Part shown: piece by piece, positions 1-13,869 of the stretch | How positions within the stretch are numbered: the first letter of the stretch is position 1 | How the letters are laid out: each line of letters opens with the position of its first letter | NCBI RefSeq assembly: GCF_026745355.1 | Contig: NC_079209.1 | Coordinates: 53,503,090-53,567,089 of the forward strand | Source of the DNA: Beta vulgaris subsp. vulgaris | Lineage: Eukaryota; Streptophyta; Magnoliopsida; Caryophyllales; Amaranthaceae | Length of the DNA: 64,000 nucleotides | Direction of reading: 5' to 3' | Notes under the pieces: model-generated | The model's input: the letters and a program-made list of their open reading frames with translations, nothing else | Database searches by the model: none | Told to the model about the DNA's origin: nothing | Translations under genes and position numbers: made by a program

Positions 1-3000
1 AGTGGAGTTGCCAGCGAGTAAAGAATTTGATGAAGGGGGTGACTTTAAAATCTCCAGAAGTAGTGACAACAGTAAAGGTACTGGAAGCAGCAGAGATCAT
101 CCAAAGTGGCGCGAGGGGGTTGATGAGGAAGTTGTGCAAAATGGGCGTTCCACTTACCTCGGTGATGTCAAGAGAAATCATGGTGATAGTGGACATGATT
201 TACGGAGAAAAGATCGTGATGGGAGAATGGAGCCCGAACGAAATTATATGGTAGCAAAGGGGAGGGAGGATCATTATTCTCATCGAGATTGGGATCCTCA
301 TGCCACCAATCATTTCCATACAAAATCAGAGAGTAGTGACCGGAGGAAAGAGAGGGATTACACTGATGTTAGTTGGCAACGGCGAGATGAAGATCCGCAT
401 GGACGTAGGATTAGGGCTGAAGATATTAGGAAGCAGGAGCGTGCTGATGAGATGGTATCCAGACGTAGGGGTAAGGTTAGGGAAGTTGATAGAAGTGACA
501 AAGATGAATATGTCCAGCCAAGAAAAGTTTTGGATAATGGCATTTGGAGAGGTTATCATGACAAAGATGCGGGTTTACGTTACAGGGAAAAGGATGATGT
601 TTCAAAGAGTCGATTCGAGATCTTTGATGATCATCACAGTAAGAGAAGGAAAGATGACGAGCATGCAAGAAGAGACCATGTTGAGAAAGAAGACATATTG
701 CTTTCTCATAGAGACAGCAGCAGTACTCGTCGGAAGCGAGAAAGGGACGGGATATTAAATCTAAGGAAGCGAGAGGATCAGCCAAGGATTAGAGACAACA
801 TGGACGATCATCATTCTGTTAGGCTTAAGGATGAAGTTTGGGTGCAGAGGGAGCGGGCTGAGCAGCAAAGAGATAGAGATGAATGGTATCGTGGTAAACA
901 ATCTTATGAGGAAATTTTGTCCAGAAGAGAGAGAGAAGATGGACGAGCTCCTATTAGGAGCAGTAGAAATGTAGAAGAGAAGACATGGGTTGGCCATTCT
1001 CGTGGCGGAGAGGAGTACAAGGGACACGATAAAGATGCGGGAAGGCACGGTGACCAGCTTAAGAGGAGGGAGCGGCTTGAAGAGGATCCAAGTTTGCAGC
1101 ATCGAGGAGGTGAGGATGTCTATGCACGTGGAAGTCAATTTGCTAACGAGGGGAAAAGGTCAAGGCAAGAAAGGTCCAGTACTCGAAATAGTCGTGCTGA
1201 TGCTTCAGAAAATCAGAGGTTGCATGAGAGAAAACACAAAGAAAATGTCAAAAAGGCTAGAGAATCTGAAACTCACAGCACTTTAGGGCAATCCAAGAGA
1301 CATCAAGGAGATAGAGGCATGCCAAATGAGATGGTACTTTCTATATCAATTTCCTAAGTCTCGGTTGCTCATTTATGACAACTGCTTTGTTTAAATTTCT
1401 GTTGCTTATTTATAACAACTGCCATGTTTAAATTAATGTTGACAGCAATTAAACTTAGATTCTTTAAGGAGAAATGGAGAATAGATTCTTGTTGTTATAG
1501 TGGATGATGATTTATGGTAATGTGATGCAATATGCAAATGAAAAACTTGGTTATTGACCACATAAACCTAATTCATTGGTCCCAATTTTTTTGCGCAAGT
1601 AGAGAGTAATATGTTCTGACCTGTCTCCGTGTTGCTTCTGCTATCAATCTTTCTTAGTGGAAGGAATTTGTATTGCAATAATGACAAAAGAACATCTAAA
1701 ATCGGATCACTTTTCTAAGGCATGTACCAATACACATTCCTAATAATGTAATATTGACCCTTTACAAAGAAGTCGGCTCGTTCCATGATATCACACTATT
1801 GAGATGCAATAAAAGAAGTACAAATAATCTAAGTTACTTGTTTAGATTATTTAGCACTTGTATTATGTATTTTTTTTGTTTACACTCTCTAAAAGGCTTT
1901 AAATATAATAAAGAGAGAAAGCAATAGATAAAAAGAATCAGAATTTTTCCTTGACCTTTACTCATAAGATATATGGGTAATTATAGAATAGTTAGGTATT
2001 TGGTAAAAAATAACTAGTTAGCAATTTTATTAACTTACCATCAATGATTGAATATATGGCATAACACTTAACAAACAGAAGTGAAATATTTCTTCATCTG
2101 AATCATTATTTCAGTTTAATTCATTAATTTTTGTGCTATGCATGTTGCCATGTCATAACTGCAGCAATATAAATTAGTGGACATTGCTTCACTTTTATTA
2201 ATATGCCACATCACTAGAACATGTGATGAGTTTCAATTAAATGTGCTGCTTCACACATATCAATTGAAACTATACATCACATTGGTGATGTTTTGATATA
2301 ATTTACATTATGCCTATTATATAATAATATATAAGAATCAAGGTTGGCCTAGTTGGTTGGAGGCCCTCCTTCCACCCTTCTGACAAGGGTTCGATTCTCA
2401 CCTCTTGCAATGTGGGATGCCCAAATTTCCCCCCACTTTGTGCAAGGGATATTCATCTTACCTTTAAAAAGATATTATAATATTTACAAATGTTAATTAC
2501 ATTAATATCGGAAGTAATTAATTAAGATAATTACAATTGATAGATATATAATGTCACTTTTACACAACTCCACAACATAATAAAATATTCATATGTAAAA
2601 TAAATTGAGCCTTACTGTACATAAATATCCAACACTCATTTCATTTTCCACTACTTGAAGTTACTATTTAAGGTGTTTGGAACTTTGGAGGCACTTCATG
2701 TATGGGTTTGGGTAAAAGATTTGGAATCATCCAAACCCATGCCATATTTGGCTCCGTGTATCTTGCAAAATTGATGCCTGCGAGGTGGGTGGAGTGGGTT
2801 GATATCCTCCAGACCCCCGTCAAAAGAATGAAAGACACATTCTACAACAACACTTCTAACCATTGTCACCTCTCATGCAACCAGCACTGCAAAAATTGCA
2901 CCCACCCAGAAAAACACCTTATATGTCACCCACAGAACCCCCATCACCTAAATGGCCACCATCCACACCTTGGATTATTGTTTTGACCCCCACTACCTGA

Positions 3001-4612
3001 TCTGGAATTATGGTGGACACAAGTACAACTGACTACCAAAGGTGGTTTTTGTGCTGGAGTTGTGAAGGATGTGGTTGAAGAAGGAGAGGGGGGGAGAGGT
3101 AATAGGTGGCAGGAGAGTTGAGATCTCAGACCCACTAGGTAACGGAGCAGGATGACAGAGAGGAAGAAAGTGGTGGATGAGGGGTGAGGGAAGAGAAATA
3201 GTGGCTGGGAGGAGGAGGAGCACAGAGGCAGCAGATGGTAGAAGCAGGGTGGGGCGAGGAGAGAGTTTGATGGGAAGGGCTGGGATTTTAATATCTAAAT
3301 GAGGTGAGGAGCAGAGAGTGAGATATTCATATGTTGCAATCAAACACTGTATGATGTATTGAGGTCTAGGTGTGGTTTATTTAAAGCTACCGTAGGTTTC
3401 TGATACCTGCGGCTGATACCGTGAAGCAAACAAAACGGCCCCTTATTGATACTGCTTCTCTAAGTCTGGTTTTTAGTTAGTCTTATTTATTAACTAACAT
3501 TAGATGATATAATCGTCGTATCACTGATGAGATGACGAGACTAGTTTAGGAGGAAGATTAAATCCCTTCCCTTTTCAACCTTAGAAGATCATATGTGGTA
3601 ATCAGAAATAATAAGTTTGAATCAGCAAAAGTCAAATTCATTTAGTTAAAACCAGTGAACTCTTCTTTAGTGAAATCCTTGATAATAAGCACAAGTGACT
3701 TTTAGTTAACATAATTCAGTCTTATCAGTGAAAATAATTTCAATTCAGTAAAAATCAGGTAAAGAAAACAGGGCACAAGTGTCACACACGACAATTTTAG
3801 ATAACAGCTTTTGTGGTAGCACTAATGAAGAAAGTAAATGAGAACACTGCTTCAGCAGTGGCATGATGGCACCTGGCTTCTATTTTGATTTTTGACTAAA
3901 ATCCTTGAAGTCACTTATTCTTGTGATGAAAGCAATGCTTCAGCATATGCGTCTGGTAATTTTCCTAGAATGTACTTGTTTGTCATTGATTTTTCTGTCA
4001 TTGCTTCTATTTTGTATTCAATTTATGGTTTTCGTTGGATAGGCTGATGTAAAGCGCAGGAGTGAACAAGCTATGGGTGAGCATGATACCTCATTGCGCA
4101 ATCTTACTAAAGAAGGCGGAGATGATGCTTCCTCCGATGATGAACTGCATGATTCAAAGAGAGGGAGATCCAAGCTGGAACGCTGGACGAGTCATAAGGA
4201 AAGAGATTATGATGTCTACTCAAAGTCGTCTTCTTTGAAGCATAAGGCGATCTGCAAGGATAAAAATGCTGGCTCTGCAACATCTTCTGGAATTCATGAT
4301 GAATTTGCCAAGAAGGTCGAGGCTGTCGATAGTAATCAACCTTTGCCATTGGCTGCAATTAAAGAGGGTGGAGGTTCAGAGAAGGAAGGAGATGAAAGAC
4401 CAATGGATGGTCGACACCTGGATACAGTTGAGAAATTGAAGAGGCGCAGTGAGCGTTTTAAGCTTCCATTGGCGAGTGAGAAGGATCCACTGGCAATTAA
4501 GAAGATGGAGAGTGAACCTTTGCCTTCCTCTCAAATTGACACTCCCGCACCCACTAATGCAGAAGTCAAACATGAGCGGCCTCCCAGGAAACGGAGGTGG
4601 ATAAGTAGCTAA
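1..4612 (+). CDS. FIPS5: FIP1-like pre-mRNA 3'-end processing factor, C-terminal part (5' partial)
   Basis: FIP1-type proteins belong to the nuclear cleavage and polyadenylation complex and link poly(A) polymerase to CPSF. Only the C-terminal 633 residues lie here; the conserved FIP1 motif and the start are upstream of the window. Exon A is 1-1333 (codons begin at base 2) and exon B is 4043-4612. Both junctions are phase 0: donor ATG|GTACTT and acceptor GATAG|GCTGAT. The visible protein is extremely charged and rich in RD, RE, KD and RR pairs, with an acidic/basic repeat character and no globular domain. It ends in the basic stretch RPPRKRRWISS, which, with the composition, resembles plant FIP1[V]. 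Translation running past 1333 is intron read-through. The intron is 2.7 kb and contains a SINE and an inverted repeat. Other RD/RE-rich splicing factors are possible but fit the C-terminus less well. Confidence 0.75.
2217..2290. repeat. Short imperfect inverted repeat, MITE-like, in FIP1-like intron
   Basis: A segment reading TGATGAGTTTCAATT is followed about 30 bases later by its near reverse complement AATTGAAACTATACATCA. The arms are AT-rich and imperfect. It lies inside the large intron of the FIP1-like gene. No target duplication is visible, so the class is unknown. Confidence 0.4.
2338..2479 (+). mobile_element. tRNA-derived SINE
   Basis: An RNA polymerase III A box, TGGCCTAGTTGG, lies at 2345-2356 and a B box, GGTTCGATTC, at 2388-2397. 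Their 43-base offset fits a tRNA-like promoter. The segment then runs through a pyrimidine-rich body to a short A-rich end near 2479. The two boxes are what one expects of a plant tRNA-derived SINE; there is no intact tRNA cloverleaf. It is sense-oriented in the FIP1-like intron. The outer edges and target duplication are not clear. Confidence 0.7.
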
Positions 4613-7600
4613 AAGCGTGAGTAGAGAGGAAGAGAGCACATTCATTTATTGTCCACTTGTCCCTGCTTTTGGCTTCTGGATCGACCAGTTAGCTCTATCC
4701 AGAACTGTGAAGATGGTGTATGTGTCGGCTTCAAGCTCACCCCAAGATGTCACATTACAAATTATAAGATGGTGACAATGTGCAGTCCGAGTTAATTTGG
4801 TTCTTTCTATCAGCGCTGCCTGCCACTGTATGCTTTTTTAAAAAATGTAGTGTGTAAATCCTAAATGTATAACTGAAATCTAACTAAATCTGACATTGAT
4901 GGTATTGGGTGGCACAAGCATATGTGTATTGTACCTTAAATGGTGATACCATGTTATGAACTATTGATGCAACCACAGATCAATTGCCGGAAAGAACCGC
5001 CCATTGATCGAAAAAGAAAGGACTCCACACAGGTCATAGTGCAGGGTTTCATCGTGAACGGATAAGAAGCCATTAGAGCTGACAACATCACCATATTGTT
5101 ACAGGAGCATTGAGTGGTGAGTGAAAGACTGAAAGTCTGAGCTTCTGCTTGTTTTTGAAGCAGACAACTTCTCTCACATGACAGTTTGTGGGATTTCTTT
5201 TCTGTACTTTATTGTATTTCTAATCTAGCTGTTCTCGTACACAGTAACATTCTAGTCTGAAACCTTATTTTGATATTTGCTTCGTTATAGTACTATAGTA
5301 TACATTTGGAAATTTCTTATACAGCAACTTAAGGATACGAGTTGCCTGAAAATGATACCCAAAATTTTTTGTAACTTGTAAGGGTATATTCTTCTGTAGT
5401 CATGTAGGTTTTTAGTGTAATTTATTTTTTTGTGGACAAGCGTGCCCAAAATCTAATTTAATCTATTATTTATTTACAGAATTTAAATTAATATTTATTG
5501 ATGGCAATGAAGGTAGCTCAAATATTACTTTAGATAAGATGCATGTCATATACTTCCACAACCTACTTTAAAGAAGATATATCGATTTACCTCACACCAG
5601 TATGTATATATATAATCTGAAGTTTTTAGGAGCATTACATGGGGTAATGAAATTTTAACTAAATCATTCTTGAAAATCCTAGTAAATCCGCTTCTCTTTT
5701 TCTCCTTATAAACCCTAGTCTTTCTTTAACGATTTTGGAATTGCCATCATCCTTTTCTATAGTGGTAAGTTCTGACTTCTACTTCTTATGCTTTTATTTT
5801 TCTAGTTTTTTTTTATTAATAAAAGTTCTTTTCTCTCTCCATTGGAGTGTTTTCTACTCAATTATTGAATTCTTTGTCTCCCCTAGTGAGAGTTTAGAGT
5901 TTGGAGTTTGATTTGTTAGTCTCCCTTTGTGAGAGTTTAAAGTTTGGTGGTATGGTTTGTTGCAAAGATGCAGTTTATTGATGGTTTGTTGCAAAGATAC
6001 AATTTATTGAATTTATTGATGGTTTGTTGTACAAATTTACAGTCAAGATTGGATTTTTGTATGCCATCTAATGGTCCAATACAAAAATAACTTCTCAAAA
6101 TTATGTAAGAATGATATACTCTCTCAAAAAAGGTTGCATAATTCAGCAAAGAAATTAAGACTACGCTATATTGTCATATTCGGTCCATTACTATCATAGT
6201 TAAATTATAGTGGAATTCTATTTGGTCAAGCTCTAATAGCTATATTGTCTTACAATCGTTTTTACTTTAATATAAATTGTAATTCAAAAAAATCAACCAC
6301 CAAAGAATTAGCAATCTAAAAGATCAATATAATCAACGCTTCTGAAGAGTTAAGACCTTATTTGCATGGAGTTGAAAAAGCGCAACATTGCCAAGACTCA
6401 TAAAAGCGCAACATTGCCAAGACTCATATTTCACTTTTTTTTTGTCGTCTACAAAACCTTTGTGTTCAAGGTGTCAAGGAAAAGATGAGAATTAAATGCA
6501 CGCCATCAGAGATTGCACGCTGATTCACGCTTAATATGGGATGTTTCCTAATCTTTGCTTTCAAGTCTGGAAACTCCAAGACATGGATACAAGTCATTAG
6601 TTCTCTAAATTCCAATGCTCCATTATTACTATTATCATCTCAGGGGAGAAATTTTGTCTACCCATCGGGTAATCTACCCATCAGAGATAGAATAACCAGT
6701 ACAATCCAACTCAACAGAATTAATAATTTTTTAATTGTCTATTTCGAATGGACAGTCTATCCAATGAGTAGATGTAGCAATCTCCGTCATTTGAGTAAAG
6801 AGCACTAATAATTGTCAAAATGACACCTTCGGGTTTCAAAGCATTTCTTTTTGTGACGAACTGATAATGATATTAGTTGAACACGTTCTATTAATATTTC
6901 TTTTTCGTTAATGTAACATGTTATGTGTGGAACTCCAATTGTCCAAACAGTATATGTGATATGCTGTTGATGATCACAGTACAAGTAAGTCAAACTTCAT
7001 GGAAACAAGATAACGCCTTGCCTTTTCTATTGGCATCGAATGGTGCACAAAACAGACAGGTACATTGAAGTAGCACACTTAGCTTATTACAACTATTACA
7101 ACAACAAAGCCTTAGTCCGAATGAGCTCATTACGTTGGTTGAATACATAGCCTCAACATCAATTATGGATTTTTAACACAATCTGTATGCAATTTTCGTC
7201 ACAAATAAAGCATATGTTGCAATCTTACTTGCCAATTTAGTAGTTCAAAACAAAACATCATGTTTCTTTGTTTGTAAATGAATAACATTTGATCACATTA
7301 ACGTTCAGATGGTATGTATAATTGCGAAATGGCAAAATTTTGATGATTATAATTACGAGTAGCTCTTTTTTTTCTCTTATTTTGGTGAGATGAATTTACC
7401 ATATAAGAGTATGACATCTTTATTTGTTAAATGAAACTTTTGTATATATAGGTGAGATTTATGTGGAGAAATAAGTTTTTCATTCCATATATTATAAGGT
7501 ATCACTCATTTCTCCCTTGATTATAAGAAACAAAATGCTTTGGGGTTCAATACAACCCTATGGGCTATGGTATGCAATTTAGTTAGTAGTAGTTAATCCT

Positions 7601-7695
7601 AAGAAGATAGCAATGAGTGCTAAAAAAAATGGTTTGCCCTCCATTTCCATTCATATTCCTCTGCTTGAATTATTGAACTCGAAATTAGCTTCATT
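4613..7695. other. Intergenic region between FIP1-like 3' end and H+-ATPase 3' end
   Basis: The first few hundred bases are the probable 3' untranslated region of the FIP1-like gene. The rest is AT-rich with no supported gene. Reading frames reach at most 90 codons and have no recognisable composition. It includes a duplicated phrase around TTTGTTGCAAAGATRCA near 5950-6010 and a 26-base tandem duplication at 6377-6428. The two flanking genes converge on this interval. Confidence 0.6.
6377..6428. repeat. 26-bp tandem duplication
   Basis: Two adjacent identical copies of a 26-base phrase containing GCGCAACATTGCCAAGACTC. It is a simple local duplication in intergenic DNA. Confidence 0.8.
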
Positions 7696-10600
7696 TTAGA
7701 CTGTGTAGCTTTGCTGGATTGTATCAATATCCAGTCCTTTGTTCTTTACCACCGACTCAACATGTCCTTTTAAAGTGTGCATTTCCTGCAGCCTGCACTC
7801 TTAAATTTAACTACATCAAATATTTGCTCAAACCATTTCCAAATCTAGCTACTACTAAACTCATAAGATCGTTGGAGTTGCGTTCTGATGGCATTCGCGA
7901 AGTTGATCATTTTATTTTTAACGTTTGTCATAAGGGAGTACAATATCAAGAAATGGAATAAGAATGTTTTTCATGCTAATTAAGCTAAGATAGATCTCAA
8001 ATGCATAGAGAAGAAACATAAGTAAGCCTTTTAGTTTGCCTTATAATTAATGGCATCTAGCTAGCTAAGTAGGAAACTAGTACAAAAGAACCTACTAGTC
8101 TAACTATACCTTGCCATTTCAGCACGTTTTTTGGCCTGCTCAGCTATTTCAGACAACTCCTTGTAGTTGTTGGTTTCGTTGTGCAAGGCATCGTTTGCGG
8201 GGGTTTGGAGGCCGTGGAGGGTGCGTTGAGCCACAGCCCACTGAGCCTCTCTTTCCCCCTTTCCGTAATCCCTCTTTGTAGTAAAAGCAGTCTACAAACA
8301 TGGAATTAACTTGAATTTAAGGCTTTAGGACTAGGTAGGTTATATATGGTTATAGAGTTGGCTTGTGTAGGGATTTTAAGGTTTGTTACCTTATTCTGAA
8401 TCATGTTGTCCCATGCTTGTCCGGTTAAGGCATAACGCGCTATAATTTTGAGGATGTCAAGGGGAATGTAAGTGACAACACTGTAAAGCCAAATCACTCC
8501 AGCCCATCCCCATCCAATGCCGGTCACCCTAGCAAAATTCCACTTGGCGTATACAGCAATAAGTGTAGCCACTAGTTGAGCAGCAAGGAAGGCAACCACC
8601 AGAAGAATACCAGGGCGTTCTACAAAGGACCAACTCCTTGATCGAGTTACAAATATGAGTGCTTGACTTATGATACTCACTTGAAGGTACAAGGCTGCTG
8701 TGAGTTCATCAACGTTGGACTTGATTGATCTTACACCAAAAATATCCTGTAAAATAACATAGCCAGATTATATAGAGTAATTCATATAGGAAAATTTGTT
8801 CTAAACTGAACTAGCTAGTTAATCTAATGATTTTGATTTATACTCACTGTAAATATATTAGTGTCATGTGCCAGGAAGAAAAAAAGAGCGGTAGTTAGAG
8901 CCATGTAACTGCCAAGAATGATTCCGGTGACAAAAATCTCATTGAGTTTCCAGGAATCAGGAACAGGCGAGGGCTTCACTCTGTCTTTAGAGATTGTCAT
9001 GATGGTACCATCATTAAGGACGGCGATGATCAAGACCATGAATGGAGGGAAGTCATATTGCCATATGAGGACAACTAATAGAAACCCAAACACTATACGA
9101 ATAGTGATTGATACCGCATAGATAGTGTAGTTCTTCATCCTCTGGAAAATTGCCCTGCTAGTCAAAACAGCACTCACTATTACGCTTAGCCCTGGTTCGG
9201 TCAATACAATATCTGATGCACTTCTTGCTGCATCTGTCGCATCATCCACCGCAATACCAATGTCTGCCTTCTTCAGGGCAGGTGCATCGTTCACACCATC
9301 TCCAGTCATACCACAAATATGATTTCTTTCTTGTAGCTTCTTTACAATCTCATACTTGTGCTCTGCATATAATTTATTCAATTGAAGTAATACTTATCAG
9401 TTATTCATGGATTTCACATTTTGAGAAAAATAAAAAAGGTATGAGGATATGTTGCTGTTATACCAGGGAAGACTCCAGCAAAACCATCAGCCTGTTCGAT
9501 AAGCTCTTCAACGGGGATGGAAGCAATGGACTCGTCCATGTTTTGTCCTAGAAGGGTAGAAGAAGGATACATATTGGTGCCCATCCCAAGCCTACGACCA
9601 GTCTCTTTTCCAATAGCAAGTTGGTCACCAGTGATCATCTTAACGTTGACACCAAGATCAAGTGCCCGACGAATAGTCTCTGCACTGTCATGCCTAGGAG
9701 GATCGAAAAGTGGCAAGAGACCCACAAACTCCCACGGGCTGCCTGCACTCTCCTTAGTTTTCTCTGGAACACTCTAAGACAAGATGGCATTGTTGTAATT
9801 CAAAATAACGTCAATAATACTAATATGCACAACTAATACTTATATATGGACTATGGTTCTTTACCTGTCTAGCAACAGCCAAAGATCTAAGTCCACGATC
9901 AGCATAACTATCAATCACGGCATGAGCCTTTTTCATTATCTCACCCTTAAGATCGCAAAGCTCAATGATCTGGAGAAAGAACAGATATAAGAAGTAAGGA
10001 CATCTTGTAAATTTGCAATGCCATCCATTACCCTATCATTTGTCCTGTTTGTTACCTACCTGTTCAGGAGCACCTTTGCTAACTCTATACCAGTTTCCGT
10101 TTGAGTCAATGTAGGTGATGGCAGTGCGCTTCTCCACAGGATTGAATGGCAAGAAATGTATCTCTTCAATTCCTGCTCTTGCCTACAAGGCAATAGCGAG
10201 AGCGAGTGATTCAGGAAAAGTTAAAAGTTAAATGATTCAGTTCACCTATAACAACAGGAAAGCATACAACAAATACCTCTTTAGGATCGCTCAACATCCC
10301 AACAATGCAAGCATCAATGGCATCCTGATTTTCAACCCTAGAAGCACGTGCACCTAACAATACCAGGTTGTCCCTATCTACATCCTTGGTGAACACCTCA
10401 ATAAGGGCCTTGTCAACTGTCAACTTATTAAGGGTGAGGGTACCCGTCTTGTCACTGCAGAGGACATCCATACCAGCCATTTCCTCGATGGCTGTCATCC
10501 TCTTGGTGATGGCACCCTGTTGGGATAGTCGATGAGAACCAATAGCCATCGTCACTGACAACACTGTTGGCATGGCGATTGGAATCCCACCGATCAGGAG

Positions 10601-12038
10601 AACTAACAGATTGTCAATTCCTTCCCTATACCTCCTATGTTGGATAGGAAACATCACTATTATCTCAATCACCATACCAACAACAATGGAGATAATGCAG
10701 AAGTTACCAATGGATGTCAAAACCTGTTCATTCAATAATAATCAGATAAAAATAACTTCAGCATTTAAGTATAAAAAAGAAATTATACATTTCATGGAAA
10801 ATACTCGGAATATATATAAGGTAAACCTTTTGAAAGTGGCCAACTTGGTTGGTGCTGTCCACCAAGTGAGCAGCCTTGCCAAAGAAGGTGTGGACACCAG
10901 TAGCAATGACAACTGCCTTGATTTCACCTTGTTTGCAAGTAGAACCAGAGAAGACTTCATTGCCAGGGTACTTGGTGACCGGTAAGGATTCGCCAGTAAG
11001 TGCAGCCTGATCCACCTTAAGGGGATCCCCTTCCAAGAGACGCGCATCTGCTGGGATTATATCTCCCAACTTGATGCTGATTACATCTCCAGGTACCAAA
11101 ATAGATGCATCTTCCTCCCCCCATTTCCCATCTCTAATCACCTAAACATACAATTATTGTTATCAAAAAGCAAAAAGAAATATTAACAGAGAAATACTAG
11201 AATCCTAAATAAGAGTATAACATATTACAATACAATGGCACATAATTTAAGTACCTTGGTTTTGGGAGCAAGATTAGCCATGAGAGAGGCTGCAGCATTT
11301 CCAGCATTATTTTCTTCAATGAAGCTAATCGTCGAGTTAATTATAAGCAAAACAACAATTCCAACAAAGTCTTGCCAATCTGGAGGTCTGCCTCCTCCAT
11401 TAGCTAAAACAATAGCCATGACAGCAGCTGCTTCCATAACCCATGATAGAGGATTCCACATGAACCCCAAAAATTTGAGGAACTTGCTCTCCTATACAAT
11501 CATAATAATGTATCACATTATTAATCAATAACTATTCTTTTCTTTTCTTCATTTCAACTAACATTCATTTTCCTCCTAATGTAGCCTACAAGCCTTATAA
11601 TAAAACGAATATGGACGATAAGCTACTAAAACATAACACAGAGCATCATGATATACAAGCATTCATAATATATTTCTTGCCTTCTTCTCCTCAAGTTTGT
11701 TGGGGCCAAAGATTTTGAGCCTTTTTTCTCCCTCGGCGGAGCTTAAACCATCTTTGCTACATCTCAGCTGCTTGAAGACTTCGTCCACAGGGATTTGCTC
11801 CTACACAAATTTCGAGTCAAAATATATAAGACTGGAAACAAAGTAACAAAGGAATTTTATTTCGATAAATGTATTGAGTACAATCTCTATATATGATCTT
11901 TCACTGCCATGATTTTCATTTCTTTTTGTACATGATCAAAGCATTTAACAAGTTCAGCTAATAGCAACATAATCTACTTACAAGATCGACATTCTCGTTC
12001 TTTATTTGCTCTAGAGAGATATCTCCACTAGAGCCCAT
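7696..12038 (-). CDS. Plasma membrane H+-ATPase (P3A-type proton pump), 12 exons, 954 aa
   Basis: This pump uses ATP to export protons across the plasma membrane and energises secondary transport. Exons on the minus strand are 12038-11982, 11800-11681, 11491-11255, 11141-10827, 10723-10277, 10182-10060, 9969-9865, 9773-9464, 9362-8848, 8746-8390, 8291-8110 and 7792-7696, with no frame break. It starts [19 protein letters not shown]. The phosphorylated Asp is residue 334 in [24 protein letters not shown] and the hinge [11 protein letters not shown] are present, together with about ten hydrophobic spans. The last exon encodes the end of the R-domain, [11 protein letters not shown] and the terminal YTV, so the regulatory penultimate Thr (953) that binds 14-3-3 when phosphorylated is kept. 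The family's QQHYTV reads QQSYTV here. Intron 2 has a GC donor. Length and motifs are those of a working gene. The isoform cannot be assigned. Confidence 0.96.
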
Positions 12039-13869
12039 TGGGATGGATCACAGTTGCTAGGAAGAGAGAGAATCTTCCCTCTCTTCAATCAAATATGAGG
12101 AAGAAATTATTAAAACCAATATATCACACTTATATTTTTCAACTTTTTTGTAAATTTTTTTGGTCTTTTTCAATCCCCTTTTCTCCAATAAGCAGGCTAG
12201 TTCGTCAATGGAGGAAGATTCGGATTTCGTTGTCGAAGCGAAAACAAGCAAAGTCCTATGAATGGAATGGAAAGGAGAGGGCAAAAATTGGGATGAGAAT
12301 GGCAAATTCTCTTATACATGAGTTAAGGAGAAAAAGAAGGGAGGAAGAGAATTGAATTGTAATCCCTTAAATTTTGGAGGACAACAATTTTTTGAAGTGA
12401 AATCCGTTATTTTTGTTGGTGTTACCTGATTTTGAGGGATACCTAACGTTCAAACATAAGTGGGTTCCCAAAATGGGTGGTATGTCAATGGCGGGTGAAG
12501 ATAACTAACATTTGAAATTTTGTTTATTTTAAGAGTTTTATTAACTTTGTTTTCCCCTTATATCCCACTTATTTTTTTATATATAACTATAATTACTTCT
12601 TTTTAAAATAATTATCAATGTATGATTTGTGACACATGAGTGATTTTTGATATTTGTGTGACTTATGAACAATTGGAATTACTGTCAAAAAAAAAAAACA
12701 ATTGGAATTAAATGGTCCAATGTAATAATAAACAGAACTATAGACAATATTTTTGTAAAAGCTATTACAATATATTTCGGAATATTGGGATTTGATTATC
12801 AATTACATGATATTATCAAATAAATAAGCATAACTTTTCTCATATACTTAATATTTTCAATATTTCGATCTCATATCTTTGGAGTAATGCTTTGAGATTG
12901 TCAAATAAAATAAATAAAAAAATTATTGTATGCCAATTCATGTTTTCATGAACATTCAATGAAATTTTTAGATACAATAAGATATCATGTTTTTTATTAA
13001 TGTCATTGCACACTCTAGTCAAGATTTTTATTGCCGTTCCTGATGAAGAAGGAACTTATTATTGATAATTCGAATACAACTGAATTTCCTAAAAAGGTTC
13101 GCCAGACTCGAAAACATTCCATCAAAAGAAGCCCAAAGTGAACCAAAGAGATATTCGTACATTGAACAAGAGAAAAGATTGACTAAAATATAATAATTAA
13201 TTTATCCGTTCTTTAATAATTGTATCTAAAGAAATCGACCCACATATTAATGGTAGTGGTATAATAACCTTCCTTAAGAAAAGGTAATCATACAATTACC
13301 ACTAGGCATTTTAAAGGTAATCGTAAGATAAAAAGGAAATGGTACATATTAAAAAATTGGAGGTAGTACTATAACCTTGTGATTTAATTTCCATGTGTAT
13401 CATAATATAATTTGGTGGAACTGAAGTAAAAGAATCCCAAAAAAAGGACTTCATTGTTCATTCATCTATTATCTTCAAAGTTGTCTATCATATATTCATA
13501 CTCACACAAACCTCTCGACTCTAGTTATACGATACAAAATTGTTAGGACTCTATATATGATATGTACTACGAATAACAATTATATTCTTAATACATATAT
13601 ACAGAGTCCTAACAAAGATAAAAACTGAGTTTTTACTCTTTTTAGTGAAAACAAAGTATTGTTATAGAGATGAGTTATAACTTGTACGATACAAAACAAA
13701 TCCGAGTTTTAATCGAAATCAGAGTATTGTTATAGAGATGACATTATGATCACAAAAACCAAACTCTATTAGACTCAAGTGTCAAGCATCAAAGGTTTGC
13801 CACTGATCTTAAGTTCTTTGAAACAAACAGTATGAGTTTCATTATCAGCTGAAAATCACTCATCCTTAA
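12039..13869. other. Upstream region of the H+-ATPase gene; intergenic
   Basis: Bases 12039-12400 should hold the 5' untranslated region and core promoter of the minus-strand H+-ATPase; I cannot point to a specific TATA box. The rest is AT-rich without a supported gene. Two local repeats stand out. One is an inverted repeat at about 13540-13615, whose arms carry TTAGGACTCTATATATGAT and its near complement. The other is a direct repeat of GTATTGTTATAGAGATGA near 13655 and 13722. Confidence 0.5.

Noticed and set aside
2338..2479. tRNA gene
   Set aside because: A and B boxes are present, but no cloverleaf with acceptor stem and anticodon loop can be drawn, so a SINE is preferred.
8110..8291. 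H+-ATPase as a C-terminally truncated pseudogene
   Set aside because: The apparent early stop is intron read-through; the last exon at 7792-7696 completes the family C-terminus in frame.
12038..12355. Plus-strand 105-codon frame over the H+-ATPase start
   Set aside because: It is antisense to the exon 1 and leader region of a well-supported gene and has no recognisable content.
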